8,007 nt of DNA from an uncultured Collinsella sp. (GCA_900551195.1 URVD01000076.1:1-8007), one strand, 5' to 3'; shown: positions 1 to 6,243, counted from the stretch's first letter. Made by a program: numbers and translations. The notes: generated by a model from the sequence alone, not told the origin.

Positions 1-2265
1 TGGTTGCCTGAGCCGCAGCCACAAGACGAGTATCTCTCGGATCGTACCGAGCGCGAGCCTGCCGGCGGGCACGCCGGTCCTGATTCCCTCCAAAAGCGCC
101 TCAAAAAGCGGTCTGGAGTTCAGAACATGGCAGTCGTCCGGACGGGATGATTCGGTTACGGAAAAGCTGACCATATTGCCGGTGGGGCAGGCACTTTCAC
201 TGCTGAACGCGCGCCAGGCGGCGGCTTCGAGTTCTATGGCGGGTTCGCCCTCGTAGGTTGCCTTGTCGCAGATGCCCAGAATTGCTGCCGCGGCATCAAA
301 GAGACGTCCCATGCTGCTGGTACGCGGGCTGTTGATGCCGCGCTCGATCATGGTGGCTGTCACGCTACGCGTTTGCTCGTCGAGGCTGTCCAAAAGCTGA
401 GCGGCGCCTGGGTGCTCGAGTAGGCCGAGTTCGCTGAGCAGGGCAAAGGCGTTGCGTCGAGCGTCGCGTACGGAGGCCGCCCCGCCGGGGAGCGCCCAGG
501 TGAGCAAATGCGCGGTGCGCTCACAGCCGTCAAGGCTGGCAACAAGAAACTCGCCGCCCCAAATGGTCCCATCGGTGCCGGCGCCGGTGCCGTCGAAGGC
601 GATGCCAAGGACACGCGTGTCGGTTGTAAGCTGGCCCGCGGCGATGGCCTCGGCCATTACGCTCGCGATATGCGCATGATGGTGCTGCACTTCGACGAGC
701 GGCAGATTGCATTTTCGCGCCTGCTCGCGCGCCCACTGGTCCGATAGATAGCTGGGGTGTAAATCGCAGGCCAAGGCGGCGGGCGCCAAGTCAAAGAGAT
801 CTTCCAAGCGCGTGCGCGCGGCGTTCCAGGCATCGAAGGTCCCGCCGTTTTCAACATCGCCGATATGCTGCGACACAAAACAGGTTGCCTCGCCGTTCGT
901 CCCTTCGCGCGTGAGCGCAATCGTGGCCTTTTGTTGTGGCCCGCAGGCGAGCACGCAGGACGGAGCGCCGTCGAGCGCCGGCAACGGCAGCGGCTGGGGT
1001 GCATATCCGCGGGCACGGCGCACGGGCATAATGGCGCCGTCGACCACGCGCACTACAGAGTCGTCGTAGCGCGAGAGGATCGCGCGGTCATTGCCGAGTA
1101 GCGCATCAGCAATGCCGGCGGCAACGAGGCGCTCCCAGGCAAGATCGTCATCGGTCTCGATGGGCTCTTCGCTCAGGTTTCCGCTGGTCATGACGAGCGC
1201 GTGCATACCGCGGGCTTCTGCCACGGCAAGCAGCAGATGCTGAAGCGGGGTGTAGGGGAGCATAACGCCAAGCTCGGGCAGGTCGTGCGCGACGGACGGT
1301 GCGAGTACGAGGGCGTCGGGAGAATCGCCGTCGCTCCCGCAAACAGCACGCCGGCGCAGCAGCACAATGGGGCGAATGCTGCCGGCCAGCAAGCCGCGCT
1401 CAACGTCGTTGACATGGCACAGGCGTTCAACGTCGGCAAGGTCGCGTACCATAACGGCAAGCGGCTTGTTGCTGCGGCGTTTGCGACGGCGCAGCTCGGC
1501 TACCGCCTGCTCGTTGGAGGCGTCGCATGCCAAGTGAAATCCGCCCAGACCCTTGATGGCGACGATGCCGCCGCTGGCCAGCAGCTCGACGCAGCGCTCG
1601 ATGATAGCGTCGCTGGCCTCGCGTGTGGTGCCGACGGCCGGTGTCGCGGACGAATTCCCGCACGCATCGCCGTTCACAGCCTCGCGCCAAGTAATATGCG
1701 GCCCGCAATCAAAGCAGGCATCGGGCTGCGCGTGAAAACGCCGGTCGAGTGGGTCGGCATACTCCGCGGCACACTCAGGACACATGGGAAAACAATTCAT
1801 CGACGTGGCCGCTCGGTCATAAGGCAGCGACCGGATGATGGTAAAGCGCGGTCCGCAGTTAGTGCAGTTGATAAAGGGGTAGTGATAGCGTCGGTCGGCG
1901 GGATCGAACAACTCGCGCAGGCAATCGTCGCAGGTGGCGATATCGGGCGAGACGAGCGTCGTGTGCGCGGTCTGGTCCTGCGATGCCACAATACGAAAGC
2001 CCTGCTCATCGGCAGCGCTCCAGCCGCCAGGCTCCAAATCCGCAATATCGACTCGCTCAACGCGGGCTGCCGCAGGCGCATGCGCAGAAAGCGCGGCAAC
2101 AAAAGCATCGAGCGCATCGGCCGGAGCGTGCGCCTCGATATGCACGCCGTCGCCCGCGTTGAGCACCCATCCGCAAATGCCATGCGCCATGGCCTCGCGA
2201 TACACAAACGGCCGCATGCCAACGCCCTGCACAATGCCCGTCACATGAATATGCATATGTCGCAT
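1..2265 (-). CDS. hypF: Carbamoyltransferase HypF, [NiFe]-hydrogenase maturation (C-terminus runs off the window)
   Basis: HypF uses carbamoyl phosphate and ATP to make the carbamoyl group passed to HypE, the precursor of the CN ligands of the [NiFe] active site, in the cytoplasm. The minus frame is open from the ATG at 2265 to base 1 (755 codons seen). Domains in order: an acylphosphatase-like N-terminus (GIVQGVGMRPFVYRE); a zinc-finger region with four CxxC pairs at residues 112/115, 134/137, 162/165 and 184/187, giving the exact family spacing of 18, 24 and 18 residues; a YrdC-like domain (KGLGGFH near 238 and KPLAVMVRD); and a Kae1-like domain with HHHAH at 528-532 and AFDGTGAGTDG from 556. 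The start at 2265 is chosen because GAGGGG lies 6 nt upstream; an in-frame ATG at 2256 lacks such a site. It follows nikR by 42 nt. At 755 visible residues it is already slightly longer than E. coli HypF. The last 20 codons (1-60) do not resemble the expected FH-containing segment. Confidence 0.96.
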   Translation of the reverse strand, partial: MRHMHIHVTGIVQGVGMRPFVYREAMAHGICGWVLNAGDGVHIEAHAPADALDAFVAALSAHAPAAARVERVDIADLEPGGWSAADEQGFRIVASQDQTAHTTLVSPDIATCDDCLRELFDPADRRYHYPFINCTNCGPRFTIIRSLPYDRAATSMNCFPMCPECAAEYADPLDRRFHAQPDACFDCGPHITWREAVNGDACGNSSATPAVGTTREASDAIIERCVELLASGGIVAIKGLGGFHLACDASNEQAVAELRRRKRRSNKPLAVMVRDLADVERLCHVNDVERGLLAGSIRPIVLLRRRAVCGSDGDSPDALVLAPSVAHDLPELGVMLPYTPLQHLLLAVAEARGMHALVMTSGNLSEEPIETDDDLAWERLVAAGIADALLGNDRAILSRYDDSVVRVVDGAIMPVRRARGYAPQPLPLPALDGAPSCVLACGPQQKATIALTREGTNGEATCFVSQHIGDVENGGTFDAWNAARTRLEDLFDLAPAALACDLHPSYLSDQWAREQARKCNLPLVEVQHHHAHIASVMAEAIAAGQLTTDTRVLGIAFDGTGAGTDGTIWGGEFLVASLDGCERTAHLLTWALPGGAASVRDARRNAFALLSELGLLEHPGAAQLLDSLDEQTRSVTATMIERGINSPRTSSMGRLFDAAAAILGICDKATYEGEPAIELEAAAWRAFSSESACPTGNMVSFSVTESSRPDDCHVLNSRPLFEALLEGIRTGVPAGRLALGTIREILVLWLRLRQP

Positions 2266-2307
2266 GCGACACCCCTCATCAAAACCGACCAAATAGGGAC
2301 AGGTGCG

Positions 2308-2820
2308 CTACAGCCCCAGGCTCTGCTTGGTGGCGGCGCACGTGAGCTCGCCGTGCTTAACGCCGCGCAGGCCCAGCAGGCGGTCGGCTAGTTCGTAGAC
2401 GCGCTCGCCGCGACCCTTGAGCGCCAGAATCTCCAAGCAGTTGTGGTGATCCAGATGCACGTGCATGGTCGATACGATCTCGTCGGTGTAGTCGTGCTGC
2501 ACTTCGTCCAGACGGCGCGTCAGGTCACCGGTATGGTGGTCGTAGATCATGGTGAGCGACCCGATAACATGCTCATCGGGCGTGCGCATCTGCTCCTTGG
2601 CGATCGAGGCGCGAATCAGGTCGCGCACGGCCTCGGAGCGGTTGGCCACGTCGCCGCGGCGCGCGATCTGTTCGTCAAAACGGCGCAGCAGGTCGTCCGG
2701 TGCGGTAACCGAAAAGCGGACTAGCTCGGAGCCGGAGCCACTACAGTGGCAGCCTGCGTCACCGTCCGCCCCGTGCGGATGCTCGTGCTCGTACCCGCAG
2801 CCGTGCTCGTGTTCGGCCAC
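2308..2820 (-). CDS. nikR: NikR-type nickel-responsive transcriptional regulator with His/Cys-rich N-terminal extension
   Basis: NikR is a tetrameric ribbon-helix-helix repressor that binds DNA when loaded with Ni(II) and controls nickel uptake or nickel-enzyme genes. This 170-residue protein has an RHH domain at about 33-72 (VRFSVTAPDDLLRRFDEQI, then NRSEAVRDLIR) and a C-terminal ACT-like regulatory domain. All four high-affinity nickel ligands are present at the spacing of E. coli H76/H87/H89/C95: H109, H120, H122 and C128, within MHVHLDHHNCLE. Residues 4-26 form an extra segment with six His and three Cys, absent from the E. coli protein; it may be an accessory metal-binding tail. The start is GTG at 2820. 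An in-frame TGA at 2833-2835 excludes anything longer, and no other start codon precedes the RHH domain. It begins 1 nt after the stop of the upstream 82-residue gene and has no strong ribosome site of its own, so translational coupling is likely. The adjacent hypF supports a nickel/hydrogenase role. Confidence 0.93.
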   Translation of the reverse strand: MAEHEHGCGYEHEHPHGADGDAGCHCSGSGSELVRFSVTAPDDLLRRFDEQIARRGDVANRSEAVRDLIRASIAKEQMRTPDEHVIGSLTMIYDHHTGDLTRRLDEVQHDYTDEIVSTMHVHLDHHNCLEILALKGRGERVYELADRLLGLRGVKHGELTCAATKQSLGL

Positions 2821-2821
2821 G

Positions 2822-3070
2822 TTACACCAGCTTCACGGAGCCGACGGAGTTGTGGTCGGCCTCGATGGCCTCTTCGTAGCCCTCGAGTGCGTCGTGGGCC
2901 TCGTGCAGCGCGGCCATGGCTGCCTCGAGCTTGGCGCCGATGCGCTCCATGTCAAAATTCTCGGTCGCATGCAGCAGCTGATGGCTCCACTCGTGAGCGA
3001 GCTCGATGGTGTCGTCGACCTGCTTGACGCTCATGGCAAGCTGGCTCATGTTCATTCCAACGTCATGCAT
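2822..3070 (-). CDS. Small His-rich helical protein of unknown function, first gene of the nikR-hypF cluster
   Basis: An 82-residue soluble protein that I do not recognise. It has no signal peptide or membrane segment and looks almost wholly alpha-helical and acidic. Residues 9-72 read as two amphipathic helices, the second (about 42-72) rich in Ala and Glu. H26, H30 and H34 are spaced i, i+4, i+8 (HEWSHQLLH) and would line one helix face; H56 and H59 follow in the second helix. This could bind metal, but that is inference. The start at 3070 is supported by AAAGGAG at 3078-3084, 7 nt upstream; internal ATGs at 3055 and 3049 are worse placed. Its TAA stop is 1 nt before the nikR start, so the two are almost certainly cotranscribed. 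It could be an accessory nickel protein of the hydrogenase pathway or simply an unrelated gene heading the operon. Confidence 0.8.
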   Translation of the reverse strand: MHDVGMNMSQLAMSVKQVDDTIELAHEWSHQLLHATENFDMERIGAKLEAAMAALHEAHDALEGYEEAIEADHNSVGSVKLV

Positions 3071-3142
3071 GGGAAATCTCCTTTTGTATGGGGCAGTTCA
3101 GTGGTTCAGATTTTACTACGCCCGCTTTGCGCGCAGCTGCAT
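3071..3142 (-). promoter_or_regulatory. Candidate leader/promoter region of the nickel operon
   Basis: This leader lies between the trxA terminator and the first gene of the nickel cluster. On the minus strand a TAAAAT resembling a -10 box occupies 3110-3115, but no good -35 box stands 16-18 nt upstream of it. Immediately downstream, where transcription would start, are two copies of CTGAAC separated by 2 nt (plus-strand GTTCAG at 3096-3101 and 3104-3109). That is a plausible operator position. A classical E. coli-type NikR palindrome (GTATGA-N16-TCATAC) is not present. Confidence 0.3.
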
Positions 3143-3180
3143 AAGAAAACGGGTGCGAGCCTGTGCGACCCGCACCCGTT
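3143..3180 (-). terminator. Intrinsic terminator downstream of trxA
   Basis: A perfect 10-bp inverted repeat, AACGGGTGCG (3148-3157) and CGCACCCGTT (3171-3180), encloses a 13-nt loop. On the minus strand it is followed by a T-rich run (TTTTCTT, plus-strand AAGAAAA at 3143-3149, partly inside the stem). There is no T-tract on the plus-strand side, so it points leftward. It lies 111 nt after the trxA stop and insulates trxA from the nickel operon. The 3181-3291 interval holds no convincing gene. Confidence 0.85.
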
Positions 3181-3291
3181 CACTGGGGGCTGTTTGTAGC
3201 TACCATACTATCCGTGGTCGCACGCGCCGCACCCGGCAGTCCGGCAAGCGGTGCAAAACCGCTCATGGACGGCGGGCAAGTAACAAGCGTA

Positions 3292-3612
3292 TTACAGATG
3301 CTTCTCCAGCAGCGCCTGCAGCCTCGCCTTGGGCAGAGCGCCAACCGAGCGGTCAATCTCCTCGCCGTTCTTAAACACAATCAGCGTGGGGATGCTCATG
3401 ACGCCATACTTCATGGCCAGGTCCTGGTTGTCGTCGACGTTGCATTTGGCAACGGCAAGCTTGCCCGCCAGCTCATCGGCTACCTCGTCCACGATGGGCG
3501 AGAGCGATCGGCAGGGCCCGCACCAGGGTGCCCAAAAATCGACCAGCACGGGCAGGCTGTCGTTAACGATGGAATCGAAGTTCTCGGGGGTAATCTGCTT
3601 AATGTCAGCCAT
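3292..3612 (-). CDS. trxA: Thioredoxin
   Basis: A cytoplasmic thiol-disulfide oxidoreductase of 106 residues, the standard thioredoxin length. The redox motif WCGPC occupies residues 30-34 within FWAPWCGPCR, preceded by the conserved buried Asp (D25 in VDFWA). The cis-proline is P75 (SIPT), followed by the family strand LIVFKNGEE and the conserved G91. The start at 3612 (MADIKQIT) has a strong GGAGG 5 nt upstream. The frame can be extended to an ATG at 3696, but that would add 28 residues not seen in thioredoxins and would run through the hairpin at 3676-3708. It is a monocistronic minus-strand gene with its own terminator at 3148-3180 and is divergent from the gene at 3749. No thioredoxin reductase is nearby in the window. 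Confidence 0.96.
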   Translation of the reverse strand: MADIKQITPENFDSIVNDSLPVLVDFWAPWCGPCRSLSPIVDEVADELAGKLAVAKCNVDDNQDLAMKYGVMSIPTLIVFKNGEEIDRSVGALPKARLQALLEKHL

Positions 3613-3675
3613 GGTGACCTCCATAATACGACGCGGCTCGGCCGCGTAAAACTCAGTACGACCGTGCTTATACCC

Positions 3676-3714
3676 AGCCGCCCGCAAAGCAACCACTCGC
3701 GGGCGGCTCTTTTA
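3676..3714 (+). terminator. Perfect hairpin with T-tract between two divergent genes
   Basis: A perfect 10-bp stem, AGCCGCCCGC (3676-3685) and GCGGGCGGCT (3699-3708), has a 13-nt loop and is followed on the plus strand by CTTTTAT. It has every feature of an intrinsic terminator for plus-strand transcription, yet no plus-strand gene lies just upstream: trxA is on the minus strand. It may block antisense readthrough from trxA into the 3749 gene, end a small RNA, or attenuate. The minus-strand side lacks a T-tract. Confidence 0.6.
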
Positions 3715-3720
3715 TATAAT
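3715..3720 (+). promoter_or_regulatory. Candidate -10 box (TATAAT) for the 3749 gene
   Basis: A perfect TATAAT, 28 nt before the ATG at 3749, overlaps the end of the hairpin's T-rich tail. The position 17 nt further upstream (3692-3697) lies in the hairpin loop and does not match TTGACA, so only the -10 element is convincing. Confidence 0.4.
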
Positions 3721-3748
3721 GGTGGGCACGCAAACGATTGGAGAGCGC

Positions 3749-4324
3749 ATGTCCACGTCACAAAGCCAGAAAAAAGAAGCCATCGCCCAGGCGGCCGAGC
3801 AGGAGCTCACATCGCTTGCGGTCCGTGGCGTGCGCATCGTGGGCAACGCGTGCTCGCCGATCGTGCTGGTCAAAGGCGATTTGGACGAGGCCGAGCGTTC
3901 GGGCGGCGAGCTGGCTGCCGGTCCGGACGGTGCTGCGCTGCGCAAGGCGCTTGGGGCCATCGGCTACGCGCCCGAGGATTTTTGCGTGCTGGCAAGCGTC
4001 GCCGGCACAGGTGACGGAGCGGTCGCGGTGGGCGAGACTCTGCCGTGCGAGCTGTTCCGCGAGGCGCTTGAGGCTCTGGATCCCGAGGCGGTGCTGCTGC
4101 TCGATAACAGCGCGGCCGATGTCATGCGCGAAACCTACGCCGATATGCTCGTGGCGATTGATGACTTCGACACCGCCATGCTCAAGCCCGGCCTGGTCGC
4201 CCATGTGCAGGGCCGCCGCGTGCTCGCGCTCGATGGCTTTGAGGCGGCGCTGACCGACAAGGCGGCCAAGCAGCGCATGTGGGCCTACATCAAGCAGCTG
4301 ACCCCGGCGGTCGCTCCACTGTAG
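3749..4324 (+). CDS. Conserved hypothetical protein resembling a degenerate uracil-DNA-glycosylase-fold protein
   Basis: A soluble 191-residue protein. Its layout matches family-4/5 uracil-DNA glycosylases: a strand (PIVLVKGD, 37-44) followed by DEAERSGG and a GxxGxxLRxxLxxIG pattern (58-72), a PEDFCVLASV strand (75-84), a helix ending in ALDPEAVLLL and DNSA (109-122, where UDGs have a strand ending LG-x-x-A), and a C-terminal DGFEAALTDKAAKQRMWAYI (162-181) like the UDG closing helix. The catalytic GExPG motif is replaced by VKGDLD and no C-terminal HPS/HPA motif is seen. If related, it is probably not an active glycosylase; this is inference from remembered family patterns. The start at 3749 is chosen for GGAG 5 nt upstream; an in-frame ATG at 3719 lies inside the TATAAT. 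It is divergent from trxA and convergent with the kinase fragment. Confidence 0.8.
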   Translation: MSTSQSQKKEAIAQAAEQELTSLAVRGVRIVGNACSPIVLVKGDLDEAERSGGELAAGPDGAALRKALGAIGYAPEDFCVLASVAGTGDGAVAVGETLPCELFREALEALDPEAVLLLDNSAADVMRETYADMLVAIDDFDTAMLKPGLVAHVQGRRVLALDGFEAALTDKAAKQRMWAYIKQLTPAVAPL

Positions 4325-4388
4325 CGGATCGGCACCGGCGAGCGATTGCCTGGCGGGCGAGGCGCGCCGCGAGATCGGCGCCGTACTT

Positions 4389-4916
4389 CTACATCACAGC
4401 GCGCAGCTCAAACCGATCGCCGTTAATGCGGAACTGGCAGTTGCCGTTCATGCGCTCCACGGCAAGTTTGATGCTCTTGGTTCCAAAGCCGTGGCCCGCA
4501 TGCCGGGTCACGGGCATGCCGTCGACCATGCGCGGCGCGCGGTCAAACGTGTTGGAAACCAGCAATAGAAGCTGACCGTCTTCGTAGCGAAGGTCCAGGT
4601 CGACAAACCGCTTGCCTTCGGGGGCGGCGCTCGCCGCGGCGATGGCATTGTCCAGGGCGTTCGATACCACACTGAATAGATCGACATCGCCCACGTGGAC
4701 GGTTTCGGGCACGGCGGCGCGCAGATCGGCGGTGATGCCGCGCGCGTTGATGTCCGCGGAAAGCGACGAGAGCGCAATGTTGACCGTTTCGTTGGCGCAG
4801 TAGCGGCGCACGGCGGTGCGGTCGTTGGTCTCGCAGAGCGCGTCGATGCGCCCGAGTGCCTCATCGGTGTGACCCTCTTCGATCAGGGCCGCAAGACCGC
4901 GCAGGTAGTGGCGCAT
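4389..4916 (-). CDS. Orphan C-terminal part of a sensor histidine kinase (GHKL ATPase domain)
   Basis: A 175-residue protein with the catalytic half of an AgrC/NatK-style sensor kinase. It opens with MRHYLRGLAALIEEG, the end of an H-box of the RHDxRH type. The N-box is at 79-94 (DLFSVVSNALDNAIAA), a G1-like SNTFD at 121-125, and the G2 glycine loop GHGFGTKSI at 141-149. The GHKL domain itself looks complete. There is no membrane or sensor segment: full-length members have several helices before this point. Directly upstream in frame is a TGA, no ribosome site is evident before the ATG, and the sequence past 4917 is not kinase-like in any minus frame. No LytTR-type response regulator adjoins it. 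It is probably a truncated, non-functional remnant, though a stand-alone ATPase cannot be excluded. Confidence 0.75.
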   Translation of the reverse strand: MRHYLRGLAALIEEGHTDEALGRIDALCETNDRTAVRRYCANETVNIALSSLSADINARGITADLRAAVPETVHVGDVDLFSVVSNALDNAIAAASAAPEGKRFVDLDLRYEDGQLLLLVSNTFDRAPRMVDGMPVTRHAGHGFGTKSIKLAVERMNGNCQFRINGDRFELRAVM

Positions 4917-5059
4917 GTCGTATCACATTGAGACCAAGTCAAGAAGAATCGCTTCGGTCGAATCGCGTCTTTTGGGTGAGTTCTCAACGTCCGCTGCCGC
5001 TGGTTTCCACCGTATGCCGAAAACACCCGGACGATGCCGTGCAGATCGCTTCGCTCTGC

Positions 5060-5065
5060 TATAGT
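5060..5065 (+). promoter_or_regulatory. Possible -10 box for the membrane protein gene
   Basis: TATAGT stands 38 nt before the ATG at 5104, within the 187-nt gap between the kinase fragment and the membrane protein. No convincing -35 box is seen. The rest of 4917-5103 shows no gene, hairpin or repeat that I can support. Confidence 0.25.
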
Positions 5066-5103
5066 CTCCCAAATTCACGTTTTCTATTGGGATGGTGGTT
5101 AAT

Positions 5104-6210
5104 ATGGGCGACATACTCGAATCGTTCCTGCGCGTGGCGATGGTGGTGTTCATCGTCGGTCCGCTCACTGCATGGGTCGCCCGTCGCGGCGCGCGCGAGC
5201 GCAGTGAGGCGACGGACAGCCTCGATCGCTTCACGGTGCGCATGCCCGCTGCCATTCGCACGATCATCGCCTGCTGCGCCGTCGCGTTCGAACTGCTCAT
5301 GCTGGGTGTCTACGTCTGGCAGGGCGTCTCGTTGGGCGAGTGGGACCACGAACTTGTGTGGTTCGGTCACGCCATGGCGCTCGCGGGCATGGCCATCTGG
5401 GCCCTGCTGAGCATCCCGCGCATCGACGTGGACGGTGAGCGAATTCTCTCGCGTAACGCCTTCGGCATCCGCAAGGAGACGACGTTTGGCAACATCACCC
5501 GTGCAACGCTTCACACGCAGATGATGAGGATCGACCTGTTCGAGGGCGACCGGAAGTTCTGCTCGATAAGCCTCGAGGGGGTGTGCTCGCTCAACCTCCT
5601 CGCCCGTCTGGAGGAAGAGGGCATCGAAGTCTCGGACGCCGTCGACGGTCCCATGACCAAGGCGGGCCTGTGTTGGTCTGCCATCAAGCCGTTGACGATT
5701 GTTTTCAACGGCATGGCGCTCGTCTTCTCGCTCGTGATCGCCTTCATGGCTGTTTTCACCGATGCCGGTGCTCGTCTGCTCTTGCTCGTCCCGTTCCTCT
5801 TCCTGTTCATAGGGGGACTCCTGCCCCTGCTCATGCTCAGCATGCCCGCCCGCGGCATCCTCGAGATCGGCAGGCAGGAGCGCGAACTCGGCTTCTCCTT
5901 CGCCGAGGAGATGGCAAGTCGAGGTACCACGGGCACTTCGCTTGTCGACGATGATTGGTTCATCGAGATCAGCAATGCCCGCGTCGTGGCGTTCCGTCGC
6001 GATTACCTCAAGAAGGTCACGGCGCACGAGAACAGCGAGAGCGGCGACCGTTGCACGGTGACCACGAAAGGCGGTCGCAAAATCAAGGTGTATGCAGCGG
6101 GCAGCACGCTCGAGGACCTGCGCTCGTGGTTCAAACAGGGTGCCAAGGCCAGAAGCACGCTCGACCGTGCAGAGGACGCGCTCGAGACGACGTCTGATTG
6201 GGTTGTCTGA
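5104..6210 (+). CDS. Multi-pass membrane protein with two PH-like soluble modules, 3' end cut by an IS element
   Basis: A 368-residue protein whose family I do not recognise with certainty. Predicted membrane helices lie at about 7-27, 49-71, 84-104, 194-220 and 226-248. After the first helix group comes a soluble segment (about 105-180) with a bacterial PH-like pattern: IDVDGERILSRNAFGIRK, then NITRATL, then short strands and a closing helix (LNLLARLEEEGIEV). A second soluble segment follows the later helix pair (about 250-345) with a similar order, DDWFIEISNARVVAFRR, CTVTTKGGRKIKVY and helix LEDLRSWFKQ. So the protein looks like two copies of a helices-plus-PH-like module. The start at 5104 has GGTGG 5 nt upstream; an in-frame ATG at 5092 has no suitable site. 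The TGA stop (6208-6210) is formed by the first bases of the IS inverted repeat, so the natural C-terminus may be lost. Confidence 0.8.
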   Translation: MGDILESFLRVAMVVFIVGPLTAWVARRGARERSEATDSLDRFTVRMPAAIRTIIACCAVAFELLMLGVYVWQGVSLGEWDHELVWFGHAMALAGMAIWALLSIPRIDVDGERILSRNAFGIRKETTFGNITRATLHTQMMRIDLFEGDRKFCSISLEGVCSLNLLARLEEEGIEVSDAVDGPMTKAGLCWSAIKPLTIVFNGMALVFSLVIAFMAVFTDAGARLLLLVPFLFLFIGGLLPLLMLSMPARGILEIGRQERELGFSFAEEMASRGTTGTSLVDDDWFIEISNARVVAFRRDYLKKVTAHENSESGDRCTVTTKGGRKIKVYAAGSTLEDLRSWFKQGAKARSTLDRAEDALETTSDWVV

Positions 6211-6243
6211 CCTGTATCGTCTTTTCGGACACGCATGCTAGAG
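6208..6243 (+). repeat. IS left terminal inverted repeat
   Basis: This 36-bp repeat matches the right end at 30 of 36 positions by eye. Conserved blocks are TGACCTGT (6208-6215), TTT followed by CGGACACGCATGCT (6223-6239) and GAG (6241-6243). Mismatches cluster at 6219-6222. It overlaps the stop codon of the membrane protein gene. Confidence 0.92.

Noticed and set aside
1201..2391. Long 396-codon plus-strand open frame
   Set aside because: It lies antisense to hypF, whose domains and zinc-finger spacing are unambiguous. The plus-strand translation has no recognisable domain and is the usual high-GC shadow.
3086..3119. NikR operator-like half-sites GTATGG and TACTAC
   Set aside because: The second half matches TCATAC at only 4 of 6 positions and the spacer is 22 rather than 16 nt, so I do not call a NikR box.
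3182..3268. 28-codon minus-strand ORF between trxA and its terminator
   Set aside because: It ends neatly beside the terminator but has no ribosome site and no recognisable content; more likely 3' untranslated sequence.
3613..3696. N-terminal extension of thioredoxin to the ATG at 3696
   Set aside because: The ATG at 3612 has a strong GGAGG and gives the standard 106-residue protein. The extension would be translated from the hairpin and has no thioredoxin similarity.
4325..4388. Possible bidirectional terminator between the convergent genes
   Set aside because: GC-rich with several short inverted segments, but there is no clean stem followed by a T-tract on either strand.
4923..5300. Minus-strand frame directly upstream of and in frame with the kinase fragment, separated by one TGA
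   Set aside because: I checked whether it was the missing sensor half. It has no hydrophobic helices and largely overlaps the membrane protein gene antisense, so it is a shadow.
5059..6027. 322-codon minus-strand frame rich in Glu, His and Arg
   Set aside because: Antisense to the membrane protein gene, whose hydrophobic helices and PH-like pattern indicate the true strand.
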